Shown: positions 8,555-20,066 of the stretch, one piece after another | How positions within the stretch are numbered: the stretch's first letter is position 1 | How the letters are laid out: the number at the start of each line of letters is the position of its first letter | Assembly: GCF_020740535.1 (NCBI RefSeq) | Contig: NZ_CP082362.1 | Coordinates: 2,666,001-2,730,000 of the forward strand | DNA: 64,000 nucleotides | Reading direction: 5' to 3' | From: Streptomyces profundus | Lineage (GTDB): Bacteria; Actinomycetota; Actinomycetes; Streptomycetales; Streptomycetaceae | Translations under genes and position numbers: made by a program | Notes under the pieces: generated by a model | What the model was told of the DNA's origin: nothing | Database searches by the model: none | Seen by the model: the letters and a program-made list of their open reading frames with translations, nothing else

Positions 8555-10173
8555 GGTGCGGCCTCCACTGCGGGCAGTTCAGGTTCCGGGTCCGTCTTGC
8601 CGACGTCGGAGAGCGTGTGCTCCACGGCCGGGTTGACGATGTCGGTGATCGGCTTGGGGAAGACTCCGAGGAAGATCAGCAGCGCGACCAGCGGCGCCAC
8701 CACGGCGATCTCCCGCACCCTCAGGTCCGGCAGCTTCTCGATGCCGGGCTTGACGGGGCCCGTCATGGTGCGCTGGTAGAGCACCAGCACATAGAGCGCC
8801 GCCAGCACGATGCCGACACAGGCGATGATCCCGGCCACCCGGTAGCGGCTGAACGTGCCGACCAGGACCAGGAACTCGGAGACGAACGGGCCGAGCCCCG
8901 GCAGCGAGAGAGTGGCGAGACCGCCGATCAGGAAGGCGCCGGCGAGCTTGGGCGCCGGCTTCTGCACCCCGCCGTAGTCCTGGATCAGACGCGAACCCCT
9001 GCGGGCGATCAGGAAGCCGGCCACCAGCAGCAGCACCGCCGTGGCGACCCCGTGGTTGACCATGTAGAGCGTCGCGCCGCTCTGGCCCTGGCTGGTCATC
9101 GCGAAGATGCCCAGCACGATGAAGCCGAAGTGGCTGATCGACGCGTAGGCGATCAGCCGCTTGATGTCCCGCTGGCCCAGCGCCAGCAGCGCGCCGTAGA
9201 TGATGCTGACCAGCGCCAGGCCGAGCACCACCGGCGTGGCCCAGGAGCTGGCCTCGGGGAAGAGGCCGAGGCAGAAGCGGAGCATCGCGAAGGTGCCGAC
9301 CTTGTCGACCACGGCCGTGATCAGCACCGCGACCGGCGCCGTCGACTCGCCCATCGCGTTGGGCAGCCAGGTGTGCAGCGGCCAGAGCGGCGCCTTGATG
9401 GCGAAGGCCACGAAGAAGCCGAGGAAGAGCCACCGCTCGGTGCCGGTACCGAAGTCCAACTCGCCGGCGGCCCGCGCCTGGAGGATCTGCTGGAGGGAGA
9501 ACGTGCCCTCGGGCAGCTGGTCGGCCGTGGCGACGTAGAGGCCGATGACGGCCGCCAGCATCACCAGACCACCGGCCAGGTTGTACAGCAGGAACTTGAC
9601 GGCGGCGTAGGAGCGTTGCCGCGCCTGCCCCTCCTCGCCCTGTTCGCCGGCGCGGTCCCCGAAGCCCCCGATGAGGAAGTACATCGGGATCAGCATGGCT
9701 TCGAAGAAGATGTAGAAGAGGAAGATGTCGGTGGCGGCGAAGGACATGATGACCATCGCCTCGACCAGCAGGATCAGGGCGAAGAAGGCCTGGGTGGGCC
9801 GCCAACGGCGGTTCTCCGCGCGCTCCGCGCCCTCGTTCTCCTCCGGATCCGCGTCCCGCCAGCCCGCGCCGATCAGGAACGGGATCAGCAGGGCGGTCAG
9901 CGCGATCATCGCCACGCCGATGCCGTCCACGCCCAGTTCGTAGCGGACCCCGAAGTCCTCGATCCAGGACCTGGACTCGGTCAGCTGGAAGCGGTCGGCT
10001 CCCGAGCCCGTGTCGAAGCGCAGCAGCACGGCGGCGGCGAAGCCGACCGTGGCCAGCGAGAAGAACAGCGCCAGCCACTTGGCCAGGGTCCGCCGGGCGG
10101 CCGGCACCGTCGCGGTGACGACGGCCCCGATGGCGGGCGTCAGCGCCGTGGCCGTCAGCAGGGGAAATGACAT
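8551..10173 (-). CDS. nuoM: NADH-quinone oxidoreductase subunit M
   Basis: 540 residues, antiporter-like proton-pumping subunit. Characteristic segments are FYIFFEAMLIPMYFLIG (conserved Glu), AIKAPLWPLHTWLPNAM, and KRLIAYASISHFGFI. The start is ATG at 10173, one base after the nuoL stop. The stop overlaps the nuoN start. It acts in the membrane arm between NuoN and NuoL. Confidence 0.96.
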   Translation of the reverse strand: MSFPLLTATALTPAIGAVVTATVPAARRTLAKWLALFFSLATVGFAAAVLLRFDTGSGADRFQLTESRSWIEDFGVRYELGVDGIGVAMIALTALLIPFLIGAGWRDADPEENEGAERAENRRWRPTQAFFALILLVEAMVIMSFAATDIFLFYIFFEAMLIPMYFLIGGFGDRAGEQGEEGQARQRSYAAVKFLLYNLAGGLVMLAAVIGLYVATADQLPEGTFSLQQILQARAAGELDFGTGTERWLFLGFFVAFAIKAPLWPLHTWLPNAMGESTAPVAVLITAVVDKVGTFAMLRFCLGLFPEASSWATPVVLGLALVSIIYGALLALGQRDIKRLIAYASISHFGFIVLGIFAMTSQGQSGATLYMVNHGVATAVLLLVAGFLIARRGSRLIQDYGGVQKPAPKLAGAFLIGGLATLSLPGLGPFVSEFLVLVGTFSRYRVAGIIACVGIVLAALYVLVLYQRTMTGPVKPGIEKLPDLRVREIAVVAPLVALLIFLGVFPKPITDIVNPAVEHTLSDVGKTDPEPELPAVEAAP

Positions 10174-10174
10174 A

Positions 10175-12070
10175 TCAGACCGCCCTCATCAGCAGGGTCG
10201 CGGCGATCAGCACAGCCGCACCGCCGAACATCGAGACCGCGTAGCTGCGGGCGAATCCGTTCTGGACCCGGCGCAGCCGGCCGGAGAGACCGCCGAACGA
10301 GGCGGCCGTGCCGTTGACCACGCCGTCCACCAGCTTGTGGTCCAGATAGACCAGGCCACGGGTCAGGTAGTTGCCCGGCGCCACGAACGCGGCGTGGTTG
10401 AAGTCGTCCTGGAGCAGGTCGCGTCGGGCCGCCCTGGTGATCCAGCGTCCGCGCGGCGCCACCACGGGCACGGGCCGGCGGCCGTACTGCCACCAGGCGG
10501 CGGCGACGCCGAGCAGCATCACGCCGGTGGCGGCCAGCGCGACCGTGCCATGGCTGACCGGGGAGTCCCCGTGGTCGAGGCCGGTGACCGGCTCAAGCCA
10601 GTGCACGAACCGCTCGTCCAGGTTGAAGAAGAAGCCGGCGCCGACCGAGCCGACCGCCAGCACCATCATCGGGATGGTCATGGAGAGCGGGGACTCGTGC
10701 GGGTGCGGCTCGTGGCCCTGCGCGTCCGGCTGCCACCGCTTCTCGCCGAAGAACGTCAGCAGCATGATCCGCGTCATGTAGTACGCGGTGAGCGCGGCGC
10801 CCAGCAGCATGACGCCGCCGAGGATCCAGCCCTCGGTGCCGCCCTGGCTGAACCCGGCGTAGATGATCTCGTCCTTGGAGAAGTATCCGGAGAGATAGGG
10901 GAAGCCGATGATCGCCAGATAGGCGAGGCCGAACGTGACAAACGTGATCGGCATGTACTTCCGGAGGCCGCCGTAACGCCGCATGTCGACCTCGTCGTTC
11001 ATGCCGTGCATCACGGATCCGGCGCCGAGGAACAGGCCGGCCTTGAAGAAGCCGTGGGTGACCAGGTGCATGATGGCGAAGACATAGCCCACGGGCCCGA
11101 GCCCGGCGGCCAGCATCATGTAGCCGATCTGCGACATGGTCGAACCGGCCAGCGCCTTCTTGATGTCGTCCTTGGCGCAACCGACGATCGCCCCGAAGAG
11201 CAGCGTCACCGCGCCGACCACGATCACCACGGTCTGCGCGTCGGGCGCCGCGTTGAAGATCGCCCCGGAGCGGGTGATCAGATAGACGCCGGCGGTGACC
11301 ATGGTGGCGGCGTGGATCAGGGCCGAGACCGGGGTCGGGCCCTCCATCGCGTCGCCCAGCCAGGACTGGAGCGGCACCTGCGCCGACTTGCCGCAGGCGG
11401 CCAGCAACAGCATCAGGCCGATGGCGGTGAGCGTGCCCTCCGAGGTCTCGTTGGCGCCGGCGAGCACCGGCTCGAAGGCGAAGCTGCCGAAGGTGGTGAA
11501 CATCAGCAGGATGGCGATGGAGAGCCCCACATCGCCGACCCGGTTGACCACGAACGCCTTCTTGCCCGCGGTCGCCGCGCTCGGCTTGTGCTGCCAGAAG
11601 CTGATCAGCAGGAACGAGGCGAGCCCGACGCCCTCCCAACCGACGTAGAGCAGCAGGTAGTTGTCGGCGAGCACCAGCAGCAGCATCGCCGCCAGGAAGA
11701 GGTTCAGATAGGCGAAGAACCGCCGCCGCCGCTCGTCGTGCTCCATATAGCCGATCGAGTAGAGGTGGATCAGCGTGCCCACGCTCGTGATCAGCAGGAC
11801 GAACGTCATCGACAGCTGGTCGAGCTGGAACGCCACATCCGCCTGGAAGTCGGCCACCGGCACCCAACTGAACAGGTGCTGGTGCAGGGCCCGGTCGTCG
11901 CCGTCCCGACCGAGCAGGTCGAAGAAGAGGACGGCGGCGAGGACGAAGGAGACGGCCGACAGGCCGGTCGCCAGCCAGTGGCCCGTCCGGTCCAGGCGGC
12001 GCCCGCCCACCAACAGCAGCGCGGCGCCGAGCAGCGGCGCGCCGACGAGCAGTCCGATCAATGACTCCAC
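10175..12070 (-). CDS. nuoL: NADH-quinone oxidoreductase subunit L
   Basis: 631 residues, the largest antiporter-like subunit, at the distal end of the membrane arm. It shows [55 protein letters not shown] and the C-terminal long amphipathic region ([16 protein letters not shown]). The start is GTG at 12070 with AAGGGGA about 11 bases upstream. Only 14 bases separate it from the nuoK stop. Confidence 0.96.
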   Translation of the reverse strand: MESLIGLLVGAPLLGAALLLVGGRRLDRTGHWLATGLSAVSFVLAAVLFFDLLGRDGDDRALHQHLFSWVPVADFQADVAFQLDQLSMTFVLLITSVGTLIHLYSIGYMEHDERRRRFFAYLNLFLAAMLLLVLADNYLLLYVGWEGVGLASFLLISFWQHKPSAATAGKKAFVVNRVGDVGLSIAILLMFTTFGSFAFEPVLAGANETSEGTLTAIGLMLLLAACGKSAQVPLQSWLGDAMEGPTPVSALIHAATMVTAGVYLITRSGAIFNAAPDAQTVVIVVGAVTLLFGAIVGCAKDDIKKALAGSTMSQIGYMMLAAGLGPVGYVFAIMHLVTHGFFKAGLFLGAGSVMHGMNDEVDMRRYGGLRKYMPITFVTFGLAYLAIIGFPYLSGYFSKDEIIYAGFSQGGTEGWILGGVMLLGAALTAYYMTRIMLLTFFGEKRWQPDAQGHEPHPHESPLSMTIPMMVLAVGSVGAGFFFNLDERFVHWLEPVTGLDHGDSPVSHGTVALAATGVMLLGVAAAWWQYGRRPVPVVAPRGRWITRAARRDLLQDDFNHAAFVAPGNYLTRGLVYLDHKLVDGVVNGTAASFGGLSGRLRRVQNGFARSYAVSMFGGAAVLIAATLLMRAV

Positions 12071-12084
12071 TGGTTCTCGTCCCC

Positions 12085-12384
12085 TTACAGCTTCATCAGA
12101 CTGGCGTCGTCAACCGAGGCCGAATGACGCGAGCGGTAGACGCTGACGATGATCGCCAACCCGACCACCACCTCGGCGGCGGCCACGACCATCACGAAGA
12201 AGGCCATGATCTGGCCGTCGAGATTGCCGTGCATACGGGAGAAGGTGACCAGCGCCAGGTTGGCGGCGTTGAGCATCAGCTCCACGCACATGAACACCAC
12301 GATCGCGTTCCGCCGCAGCAGCACGCCGCAGGCGCCCACGGTGAAGAGCAGCGCCGCCAGATAGAGGTAGTTCTCCGGGCTCAC
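12085..12384 (-). CDS. nuoK: NADH-quinone oxidoreductase subunit K
   Basis: 99 residues and three membrane helices, normal for NuoK. The conserved buried glutamates lie in [14 protein letters not shown] and [14 protein letters not shown]. The GTG start overlaps the nuoJ stop (GTGA). Confidence 0.95.
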   Translation of the reverse strand: MSPENYLYLAALLFTVGACGVLLRRNAIVVFMCVELMLNAANLALVTFSRMHGNLDGQIMAFFVMVVAAAEVVVGLAIIVSVYRSRHSASVDDASLMKL

Positions 12385-13289
12385 TTCCTGGCCTCCTCGG
12401 CGTCCTTGGCGTCACCGGGGGCGCCGTCGGAACCGTCTGTTCCGTCACGATCGGGGCCCTCGGCGCCAGGGCGGCCGGGGGCCTCCTCGCGGCCGTGGTG
12501 CCGGTTGGTGCGCTGTTCCAGCGCGCGCACCGCGGCGAGCGCGTCCTCGTGCACCTCACGCACATGACCACGGGCGCGCAGCGTCGGGTTGACGGTCAGC
12601 TCCGACGGAGTGCCGTCGGGCAGCAGGCCGGGGAGGTCCACGCCGTTGTGGCGGGCGTAGACGCCGGGGGCCGGCAGCGGCGGGAGCTGCTTGCCGCCGC
12701 GCACCCGGGCGTCGGCCAGCTCGCGCTGGCTCTTGGCGCGTTCGAGGCGCTCGCGGTGGGTGAGCAGGGTGGCGCCGATCGCGGCGATGGTCAGCAGCAC
12801 GCCGGTGACCTCGAAGGCCACCACATACCGGGTGAAGAGCAGCGAGGCGAGCCCCTGCACGTTCCCGTCGGCGTTGGCCTGGGCGAGGCCGGTGAAGGAG
12901 CCGGTCGACGCCTGGCCGATGCCGGAGACCAGCAGCAGGCCGAGGCCGAGGCCGAGCCCAGCGGCGACCCAACGCTGGCCCTTGAGCGTCTCCTTGAGCG
13001 TGTCGGTATGGCTCACGCCGACCAGCATCAGCACGAAGAGGAAGAGCATCATCACGGCGCCGGTGTAGACCACGATCTGCACCATGCCGAGGAAGTAGGC
13101 GCCGTTGGCGAGGTAGAACAGCGCCAGGATGACCATGGTGCCGGCGAGGCAGAGCGCGGAGTACACCGCGCGCTTCATCAGCACCGTGCCCAGGCCGCCG
13201 ATCAGCGCGATCGGGCCGAGCAGCCAGAACTGCACGGCCTCGCCCGTGGAGGTGGACGTCTCGGCGGCCAGCGAGGTGAGGGCGCTCAC
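12381..13289 (-). CDS. nuoJ: NADH-quinone oxidoreductase subunit J
   Basis: 302 residues. The GTG start at 13289 is set by the GTGA overlap with the nuoI stop and by [10 protein letters not shown] preceding the first helix; the frame is open upstream but that part is a shadow of nuoI. The first 190 residues hold five membrane helices ([40 protein letters not shown]). The last ~110 residues are hydrophilic and end in an acidic, Asp/Gly/Ala-rich tail. Such a long cytoplasmic tail is common in actinobacterial NuoJ and absent from the E. coli protein. Confidence 0.93.
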   Translation of the reverse strand: MSALTSLAAETSTSTGEAVQFWLLGPIALIGGLGTVLMKRAVYSALCLAGTMVILALFYLANGAYFLGMVQIVVYTGAVMMLFLFVLMLVGVSHTDTLKETLKGQRWVAAGLGLGLGLLLVSGIGQASTGSFTGLAQANADGNVQGLASLLFTRYVVAFEVTGVLLTIAAIGATLLTHRERLERAKSQRELADARVRGGKQLPPLPAPGVYARHNGVDLPGLLPDGTPSELTVNPTLRARGHVREVHEDALAAVRALEQRTNRHHGREEAPGRPGAEGPDRDGTDGSDGAPGDAKDAEEARK

Positions 13290-13927
13290 GGGCGCACCTC
13301 CGAGTCGGCCGGGTCCTTCGGGTCGGTCAGCCGGGAGGCCGCCGCCAACGCGTCGTCGGCCTCGGCCCCTTCGGGCGTCTCGCCCTTGCTCCAGGCGGTC
13401 TGCCGCACGGTGCCAGGCGCGGCCTCCGTGACCTCGCCCCGGTAGTAGGACTGGTCGTCCGTGCCCGGGTACATCGCGTGCGGCGCCTCGACCATGCCGT
13501 CCTTGAGGCCCGAGAGCAGCTCCTCCTTGGTGTAGATCAGGGAGGCGCGCGAGCGGTCGGCCAGCTCGTACTCGTTGGTCATGGTCAGCGCGCGCGTGGG
13601 GCACGCCTCCACGCACAGCCCGCAGAGGATGCAGCGCAGGTAGTTGATCTGGTAGACGCGGCCGTAGCGCTCGCCCGGGGAGTAGCGCTCCTCCTCGGTG
13701 TTGTCCGCGCCCTCCACATAGATGGCGTCGGCGGGACAGGCCCAGGCGCACAGCTCGCAGCCGATGCACTTCTCCAGGCCGTCCGGGTGCCGGTTGAGCT
13801 GGTGCCGGCCGTGGAAACGGGGCGCGGTCGGCTTCTTCTCCTCCGGGTACTGCTCGGTCATCCGCTTCTTGAACATGGCCTTGAAGGTCACGCCGAAGCC
13901 GGCCACCGGATTGTGGAACTCAGCCAT
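13286..13927 (-). CDS. nuoI: NADH-quinone oxidoreductase subunit I (two [4Fe-4S] ferredoxin-like)
   Basis: 213 residues. Two ferredoxin motifs, [12 protein letters not shown] and [12 protein letters not shown], bind clusters N6a and N6b, which pass electrons toward NuoB. The ATG at 13927 is preferred to the GTG two codons earlier because AGGAGG is 6 bases before it. The start overlaps the nuoH stop by 8 bases. The C-terminal ~60 residues form a hydrophilic extension beyond the conserved core. Confidence 0.95.
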   Translation of the reverse strand: MAEFHNPVAGFGVTFKAMFKKRMTEQYPEEKKPTAPRFHGRHQLNRHPDGLEKCIGCELCAWACPADAIYVEGADNTEEERYSPGERYGRVYQINYLRCILCGLCVEACPTRALTMTNEYELADRSRASLIYTKEELLSGLKDGMVEAPHAMYPGTDDQSYYRGEVTEAAPGTVRQTAWSKGETPEGAEADDALAAASRLTDPKDPADSEVRP

Positions 13928-15338
13928 CGTCACCCTCCTTTCCCTCGGACGTGATGGCGGCGCCCGCCTTCCCGTCTCCCTCGGAGTCGGTGGAGTCCCC
14001 CTCGGAGTCGCCCGGGGTGGCCCGTTCGGCCCTGGAGCGGCGGCGTGGCACCGGCGGCAGGGTCTGCCCCGGCAGTGGCGGCACCGGATACCCGCCGGCC
14101 AGCGGGTCGAACGGCTCCTCGGGCTGCTCCTCCTCCGCGGCCTCGCGCCGCTGATCGGAGCGGTCCCTGAGGAAGTCGACGACCAGCGAGAGCAACAGCA
14201 GGACCAGCACTCCCCCGGCCACCCAGAGCACGATGTCCTGGAAGCCGTAGTCCTCGTTCTGCATCGCCCGCACGGTGGCGACCAGCATCAGCCAGACCAG
14301 CGCGATCGGGATCAGGACCTTCCAGCCCAGAACCATGAACTGGTCGTAGCGCACCCGGGGCAGCGAGGCCCGGATCCAGACGAAGAAGAAGATGACCGCG
14401 ACCAGCTTCACGGTGAACCAGAGCATCGGCCACCAGCCGGAGTTGGCGCCCTCCCAGAAGCTGATGGGCGCCGGCGCGCGCCAGCCGCCCAGGAAGAGGG
14501 TGACCATCAGGGCCGACACGGTGACCGTGTGGATGTACTCGGACATCATGAAGAAGGCGAACTTGATGGACGAGTACTCGGTGAGATACCCGCCGACCAG
14601 GTCGCCCTCGGACTCCGGCATGTCGAACGGCGGGCGGTGCGCCTCGCCAACCATCGCGATCATGTAGATCAGGAACGACACCGGGAGCAGGATCATGAAC
14701 CAGCGGTCCTCCTGCGCCTCCACGATGCCCGAGGTGGACATCGATCCGGAGTAGAGGAAGACGGCGGCGAAGCTGAGGCCCATGGCGACCTCGTAGGAGA
14801 TGATCTGCGCCGTGGCCCGCACCCCGCCGAGCAGCGGGTAGGTGGAGCCTGACGACCAGCCGGCGAGCACCGTGCCGTAGACGGCGATCGCGGCGGTGGC
14901 CAGCACATAGAGCAACGCGACCGGGAGGTCGGTGAGTTGGAGCACCGTCTGGGTGCCGAAGATGCTCACCGGATCGTCGGCGGGGCCGAACGGGATCACC
15001 GCGATGGCCATCAGCGCGGGGATGGTGGCGAGCATCGGCGCCATGATGAAGAGCACCTTGTCGGAGCCCTTGACGACGATGTCCTCCTTCATCATCAGCT
15101 TGACGCCGTCGGCGAGCGACTGGAGCAGACCCCAGGGCCCGGCCCGGTTGGGGCCGATGCGCAGCTGCATCCAGCCGAGCACCTTGCGCTCCATCACGAT
15201 GCAGACCAGCACCGTGCCCAGCAGGAACGCGAAGCAGAAGACGGCCTTGATCAGGACCAGCCAGAAGGGGTCGTCGCCGAACATGGACAGGTCGGCCTCC
15301 GCCGCCAGCCCGGTTGTCAGTTCTTCGGCCAGCATCAC
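13920..15338 (-). CDS. nuoH: NADH-quinone oxidoreductase subunit H
   Basis: 472 residues, the membrane subunit that contributes to the quinone chamber. Conserved segments: [34 protein letters not shown] (cytoplasmic quinone-site loop), and [13 protein letters not shown]. The start is GTG at 15338, immediately followed by ATG at 15335; AGGAGG 7 bases upstream slightly favours GTG. The last ~80 residues are a hydrophilic, Pro/Arg/Asp-rich tail typical of actinobacteria. Confidence 0.95.
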   Translation of the reverse strand: MMLAEELTTGLAAEADLSMFGDDPFWLVLIKAVFCFAFLLGTVLVCIVMERKVLGWMQLRIGPNRAGPWGLLQSLADGVKLMMKEDIVVKGSDKVLFIMAPMLATIPALMAIAVIPFGPADDPVSIFGTQTVLQLTDLPVALLYVLATAAIAVYGTVLAGWSSGSTYPLLGGVRATAQIISYEVAMGLSFAAVFLYSGSMSTSGIVEAQEDRWFMILLPVSFLIYMIAMVGEAHRPPFDMPESEGDLVGGYLTEYSSIKFAFFMMSEYIHTVTVSALMVTLFLGGWRAPAPISFWEGANSGWWPMLWFTVKLVAVIFFFVWIRASLPRVRYDQFMVLGWKVLIPIALVWLMLVATVRAMQNEDYGFQDIVLWVAGGVLVLLLLSLVVDFLRDRSDQRREAAEEEQPEEPFDPLAGGYPVPPLPGQTLPPVPRRRSRAERATPGDSEGDSTDSEGDGKAGAAITSEGKEGDDG

Positions 15339-17863
15339 GCGTTCACCTCCTCGGTGGCCTGCGAAGCGGCCGAAGTCAAGGCGGCGACCCGGACCAGCTG
15401 CCCCGGGCGGGCGCCCAGGTCCTGGTAGGCGCCGCCACCAACGGAGTTCAGCGGCAGCCAGACCACGCGGTCCGGCAGCTCGTCGGTCACATACAGCGGC
15501 AGGGTGACCGTGCCGGCCGGGCCCGTCACGGCGAGCGGATCACCGTGGGCGACGCCGGCCTCCTCGGCGGTGGCGGGCGACAGCCGGGCGACGGCCGCGT
15601 GCCGGGTGGCGGCCAACGCGTCGTCGCCCTGCTGCAACAGGCCCTGGTCGAGCAGGAGTCGGTGCCCGGCGAGCACCGCCTCACCGGCGTCGGGCCGGGG
15701 CAGCTCGGTCGGCGTGGCGGTCGGCCCCAGCGGCAGGGCGCCCGTCCACTCGGCGAAGCCGTCCAACTCGGCGCGCAGCGTGTCGATGTCGGGCAGGCCC
15801 AGATGGACGTCCAGCTCGTCCGCCAGCATCTGGAGGGCGCGGGCGTCGGTCTGGGTCTGCCGCCTGGTCATCTGGTCGGGCTTGATGGCGGCGTGGAACG
15901 GCCGGGCGCGGCCCTCCCAGTTGAGGAAGGTGCCCTCCTTCTCGACCACGGCTGAGACCGGCAGCACCACGTCGGCCCGCTCGGTCACCTCGGAGGGACG
16001 CAGCTCCAGGCTGAGCAGGAAGCCGCGGTCGGCGACCGCGTCCAACGCGCGCCGGGCGAGCGCGGGATCGGGCAGGTCGGCCAGCTCGACGCCGGCCACC
16101 ACCAAGGCGTCAAGGCCGCCGTCTGCCGCGGCGGCGAGGATGCCGGCGGTGTCCCGGCCCGGCGCCTCGGGCAGCGAGCGAAGGCCCCAGGCGGCGGCCA
16201 CCTCGCGGCGGGCCTGGACGTCCGACTCGGGCCGCCCGCCGGGCAGCAGCCCCGGCAGCGCGCCCACCTCGATCGCGCCGCGCTCACCGGCGCGGCGCGG
16301 GATCCAGACCAGCGTGGCGCCGCTGGCCGCGGCGGCGGCCACGGCCGCCGTGTACCCGCCGGGCACGCCGGCCAGCCGCTCGCCGACGATCAGCAGGGCG
16401 CCCGGCTGGCGCAGCGCCTCGGCGGCGCGCCGGCCTTCGGCGCCGAGCGCCTGGTCGTTGCCGGCGAGCGCCTCCAGCCAGTCGGGCTCGGTGCCGGGCG
16501 CGGCCGGCAGCAGCGTGCCGTCGGTCTTGGCCAGGCCACGGGTGATGTGGCTGGCGACGCTGAAGATCCGCTGGCCGTGCTTGCGGTTGGCCTTGCGCAG
16601 CCGCAGGAAGACGCCGGGCGCCTCCTCCTCGGACTCGAAGCCGACCAGCAGCACCGCGGGCGCCGACTCCAGGGCGCGGTAGGTGACGCCGGCGCCGTCC
16701 AGGTCCTGGCCGTGGCCCGCGATCTGGCTGGCGAGGAACGCGGCCTCCTCCGGGCTGTGCGCCCGGGCGCGGAAGTCGATGTCGTTGCTGCCGAGGGCGA
16801 CCCTGGCGAACTTGGCGTACGCGTAGGTGTCCTCGACGGTGAGCCGGCCGCCGGTGAGCACGCCGGCCCGGCCCTTGGCTTTGGCCAGCCCGGCGGCGGC
16901 GGCGCGCAGCGCCTCCGGCCAGCTGGCCGGGGCCAGCTCACCCGTCTCGGCGTTCCGCACCAGCGGGACGGTGAGCCGGTCGGGGCGCTGCGCGTAGCGG
17001 AACGCGAAGCGGCCCTTGTCGCAGATCCACTCCTCGTTGACCTCGGGCTCGTCGGCCGCCAGGCGGCGCATCACCTTGCCGCGCCGGTGGTCGGTGCGGG
17101 TGGCGCAGCCGCCTGAGCAGTGCTCGCAGACGCTGGGCGACGAGACCAGGTCGAACGGGCGGGAGCGGAACCGGTAGGCGGCCGAGGTGAGCGCGCCGAC
17201 CGGGCAGATCTGGATGGTGTTGCCGGAGAAGTAGGACTCGAACGGGTCCCCCTGTCCGGTGCCGACCTGCTGGAGCGCGCCTCGCTCGATGAGCTCGATC
17301 ATCGGGTCGCCGGCGACCTGGTTGGAGAAGCGGGTGCAGCGGGCGCAGAGCACACAGCGCTCGCGGTCCAGCAGCACCTGCGCCGAGATCGGCACCGGCT
17401 TCTCGTAGGTGCGCTTGGCGCCTTCGAAGCGGCTCTCCGCCTCGCCCGTCGACATCGCCTGGTTCTGGAGGGGGCATTCGCCGCCCTTGTCGCAGACCGG
17501 GCAGTCCAGCGGGTGGTTGATCAGCAGCAGCTCCATCACGCCGCGCTGCGCCTTCTCGGCGACCGGCGAGGTGAGGTGGCTGCGGACCACCATGCCCTCG
17601 GTGCAGGTGATGGTGCAGGAGGCCATCGGCTTGCGCTGGCCCTCCACCTCCACGATGCACTGCCGGCAGGCGCCGGCCGGGTCGAGCAGCGGATGGTCGC
17701 AGAAGCGGGGGATCTCGATGCCGAGTTGCTCGGCGGCCCGGATCACCAGGGTGCCCTTGGGCACGGAGATCTCGATGCCGTCGATGGTCAGGGTGACCAG
17801 ATCGGCCTGGGGCGGCTTGGCTGCCTGCCCACCACCGTTCTTGGCGTCGGTGGTGACCGTCAT
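15335..17863 (-). CDS. nuoG: NADH-quinone oxidoreductase subunit G
   Basis: 842 residues, the large iron-sulfur subunit. An N-terminal plant-type [2Fe-2S] domain ([16 protein letters not shown]) is followed by [24 protein letters not shown], and [20 protein letters not shown], then a molybdopterin-oxidoreductase-like body with no sign of active cofactor use and a C-terminal beta-barrel domain. The ATG at 17863 is fixed by the ATGA overlap with the nuoF stop. Confidence 0.95.
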   Translation of the reverse strand: MTVTTDAKNGGGQAAKPPQADLVTLTIDGIEISVPKGTLVIRAAEQLGIEIPRFCDHPLLDPAGACRQCIVEVEGQRKPMASCTITCTEGMVVRSHLTSPVAEKAQRGVMELLLINHPLDCPVCDKGGECPLQNQAMSTGEAESRFEGAKRTYEKPVPISAQVLLDRERCVLCARCTRFSNQVAGDPMIELIERGALQQVGTGQGDPFESYFSGNTIQICPVGALTSAAYRFRSRPFDLVSSPSVCEHCSGGCATRTDHRRGKVMRRLAADEPEVNEEWICDKGRFAFRYAQRPDRLTVPLVRNAETGELAPASWPEALRAAAAGLAKAKGRAGVLTGGRLTVEDTYAYAKFARVALGSNDIDFRARAHSPEEAAFLASQIAGHGQDLDGAGVTYRALESAPAVLLVGFESEEEAPGVFLRLRKANRKHGQRIFSVASHITRGLAKTDGTLLPAAPGTEPDWLEALAGNDQALGAEGRRAAEALRQPGALLIVGERLAGVPGGYTAAVAAAAASGATLVWIPRRAGERGAIEVGALPGLLPGGRPESDVQARREVAAAWGLRSLPEAPGRDTAGILAAAADGGLDALVVAGVELADLPDPALARRALDAVADRGFLLSLELRPSEVTERADVVLPVSAVVEKEGTFLNWEGRARPFHAAIKPDQMTRRQTQTDARALQMLADELDVHLGLPDIDTLRAELDGFAEWTGALPLGPTATPTELPRPDAGEAVLAGHRLLLDQGLLQQGDDALAATRHAAVARLSPATAEEAGVAHGDPLAVTGPAGTVTLPLYVTDELPDRVVWLPLNSVGGGAYQDLGARPGQLVRVAALTSAASQATEEVNA

Positions 17864-19218
17864 GCGTTCACCTCCTGGGGGGATGCGCTGTCCGACCAGG
17901 CGGTGGACTTGGCGGGGTCGAAGGGGCAGCCGCGCTCCGTGATGTGCTGTTCGTACTCGGCGCGGAAGTGTTTGAGCGAGGAGAAGATCGGGCTGGCCGC
18001 GCCGTCGCCGAGGGCGCAGAACGACTTGCCGTTGATGTTGTCGGCGATGTCCGCGATCTTGTCCAGGTCGCTGAGCAGGGCCTTGCCCGCCTCGATGTCG
18101 CGCATCAACTGGACGAGCCAGTAGGTGCCCTCGCGGCAGGGGGTGCACTTGCCGCAGGACTCGTGGGCGTAGAACTCCGTCCAGCGGGTGACGGCGCGGA
18201 CCACGCAGGTGGTCTCGTCGAAGCACTGGAGGGCCTTGGTGCCGAGCATCGACCCGGCGGCGCCGACGCCCTCGTAGTCCAGCGGGACGTCGAGGTGTTC
18301 GTCGGTCAGCAGCGGGGTCGACGAGCCGCCCGGCGTCCAGAACTTGAGCCGGTGGCCTGGGCGCATCCCGCCGCTGAGCTCAAGGAGTTCGCGGAGCGTG
18401 ATGCCCAGCGGCGCCTCGTACTGCCCGGGCTGGGCGACATGCCCCGAGAGCGAGTAGAGCGTGAAGCCGGGGGACTTCTCGCTGCCCATGGAGCGGAACC
18501 AGTCCTTGCCCTGATCCATGATGGCGGGAACCGAGGCGATCGACTCGACGTTGTTCACCACGGTGGGGCAGGCGTAGAGGCCGGCCACGGCGGGGAACGG
18601 CGGGCGGAGCCTCGGCTGTCCGCGTCGGCCCTCCAGGGAGTCGAGCAGCGCGGTCTCCTCGCCGCAGATATAGGCGCCGGCCCCGGCGTGCACGGTGATC
18701 TCCAGATCGCCGCCCTCGCCGAGCGCGCCCTCGCCGAGGTAGCCGGCGGCGTGCGCCTCGGCCACGGCTGCCTGGAGCCGGCGCAGCACGGGCACGACCT
18801 CGCCGCGCAGATAGATGAAGGCGTGGTTCGAGCGGATCGCGTGGCAGGCGATGATCATGCCCTCCACGAGGGAGTGCGGGTTGGCGTAGAGCAGCGGGAT
18901 GTCCTTGCAGGTCCCCGGCTCGGACTCGTCCGCGTTGACCACCAGGTAGTGCGGCTTGCCGTCACCCTGCGGGATGAACTGCCACTTCATGCCGGTGGGG
19001 AAGCCGGCGCCACCCCGGCCGCGCAGCCCGGACTCCTTGACGTAGGCGATGACGTCGTCCGGTGCCATCGCGAGCGCCTTGGCCAGGCCGCGGTAGCCGC
19101 CGTTCTTCCGGTAGACGTCCAGCGTCCAGGACTCGGCCTGGTCCCAGGACGCGGACAGCACCGGGGCGAGCAGCTTCCTCGGGGTCGTCTCGTTGACGTC
19201 GTCCGTGGTCACGGTCAT
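17860..19218 (-). CDS. nuoF: NADH-quinone oxidoreductase subunit F (NADH/FMN-binding)
   Basis: 452 residues. It oxidises NADH through FMN and passes electrons to the N3 cluster. FMN/NADH motifs are [13 protein letters not shown] and [19 protein letters not shown]; the [4Fe-4S] ligands sit in [13 protein letters not shown] plus a later Cys in [12 protein letters not shown]. The ATG at 19218 has AGGAGG 7 bases upstream; a GTG lies one codon earlier. The start shares one base with the nuoE stop. Confidence 0.96.
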   Translation of the reverse strand: MTVTTDDVNETTPRKLLAPVLSASWDQAESWTLDVYRKNGGYRGLAKALAMAPDDVIAYVKESGLRGRGGAGFPTGMKWQFIPQGDGKPHYLVVNADESEPGTCKDIPLLYANPHSLVEGMIIACHAIRSNHAFIYLRGEVVPVLRRLQAAVAEAHAAGYLGEGALGEGGDLEITVHAGAGAYICGEETALLDSLEGRRGQPRLRPPFPAVAGLYACPTVVNNVESIASVPAIMDQGKDWFRSMGSEKSPGFTLYSLSGHVAQPGQYEAPLGITLRELLELSGGMRPGHRLKFWTPGGSSTPLLTDEHLDVPLDYEGVGAAGSMLGTKALQCFDETTCVVRAVTRWTEFYAHESCGKCTPCREGTYWLVQLMRDIEAGKALLSDLDKIADIADNINGKSFCALGDGAASPIFSSLKHFRAEYEQHITERGCPFDPAKSTAWSDSASPQEVNA

Positions 19219-20066
19219 CACTCACCCTCCTCGGCGGTGCGGCCCGCGGGGTTCTGCGGGTCGGATGCCGAAGTCTGCTGGGGGGCGTCATGGGAGCTGG
19301 GGTGGCGCGCTGGCTCCTCGTCATCCGGCACATCGGGGTTGTGCGGGGTGACGACCACGGCTGGGCCCGTCTCGCCCTTGGCGAGGCGGAGCCCGGCGAG
19401 GGAGGCGGGCCCGGCGCTGCCGCCGGCGGCGACGGCGCCGGGGCGCTCGTCGGGGAAGCCGGCGAGGATGCGGGCGGTGCGCTTGAAGTCGCAGAGCGGG
19501 GCGCCCCTGGTGGGGACGACCTCCTCGCCGGCGCGCAGCTGGTCGACGAGCGCCTTGGCGGACTCGACCGTCTGGTTGTCGAAGAACTCCCAGTTGACCA
19601 TCAGCACCGGCGCGAAGTCGCAGGCCGCGTTGCACTCGATGTGCTCCAGCGTGACCTTGCCGTCCTCGGTGGTCTCGCCGTTGCCGAGGGCCAGGTGTTC
19701 CTGGAGCGCCTCGAAGATGGCGTCTCCGCCGAGCACGGCGCAGAGCGTGTTGGTGCAGACGCCGACCTGGTAGTCGCCCGAGGGGCGGCGCCGGTACATC
19801 GAGTAGAAGGTGGCGACGGCGGTCACCTCGGCCGTGGTCAGGCCCAGCACGTCGGCGCAGAACTGCATGCCGGTGCGGGTGACATGGCCCTCCTCCGACT
19901 GCACCAGGTGCAGCAGCGGGAGCAGCGCGGAGCGGCTGTCCGGGTAGCGGGCGACGACCGTGGCGGCGTCCGCCTCAAGCCGCGCCCGCACGTCGGCCGG
20001 GTAGCTGGCCGCCGGCGGCTGGGGCATCCCCAGCGGCACCCCGCGGTTCTCAGCGGTGGCTGTCAT
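19218..20066 (-). CDS. nuoE: NADH-quinone oxidoreductase subunit E ([2Fe-2S] thioredoxin-like)
   Basis: 282 residues. The thioredoxin-like [2Fe-2S] domain (about residues 30-190) has four Cys ligands in [13 protein letters not shown] and [17 protein letters not shown]. The last ~90 residues are a Pro/Ala/Glu-rich low-complexity tail not needed for cluster binding. The start ATG overlaps the nuoD stop (ATGA). Confidence 0.95.
   Translation of the reverse strand: MTATAENRGVPLGMPQPPAASYPADVRARLEADAATVVARYPDSRSALLPLLHLVQSEEGHVTRTGMQFCADVLGLTTAEVTAVATFYSMYRRRPSGDYQVGVCTNTLCAVLGGDAIFEALQEHLALGNGETTEDGKVTLEHIECNAACDFAPVLMVNWEFFDNQTVESAKALVDQLRAGEEVVPTRGAPLCDFKRTARILAGFPDERPGAVAAGGSAGPASLAGLRLAKGETGPAVVVTPHNPDVPDDEEPARHPSSHDAPQQTSASDPQNPAGRTAEEGE

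Noticed and set aside
10010-12064. 684-codon plus-strand open frame opposite nuoL
   Set aside because: Antisense shadow produced by high third-position GC; the peptide is Gln/His/Arg/Gly-rich without family features.
15335-18226. 963-residue version of NuoG starting at 18226
   Set aside because: The first ~120 residues are the antisense-free shadow of nuoF in another frame; the real start is the ATGA overlap at 17863, where the [2Fe-2S] domain begins.
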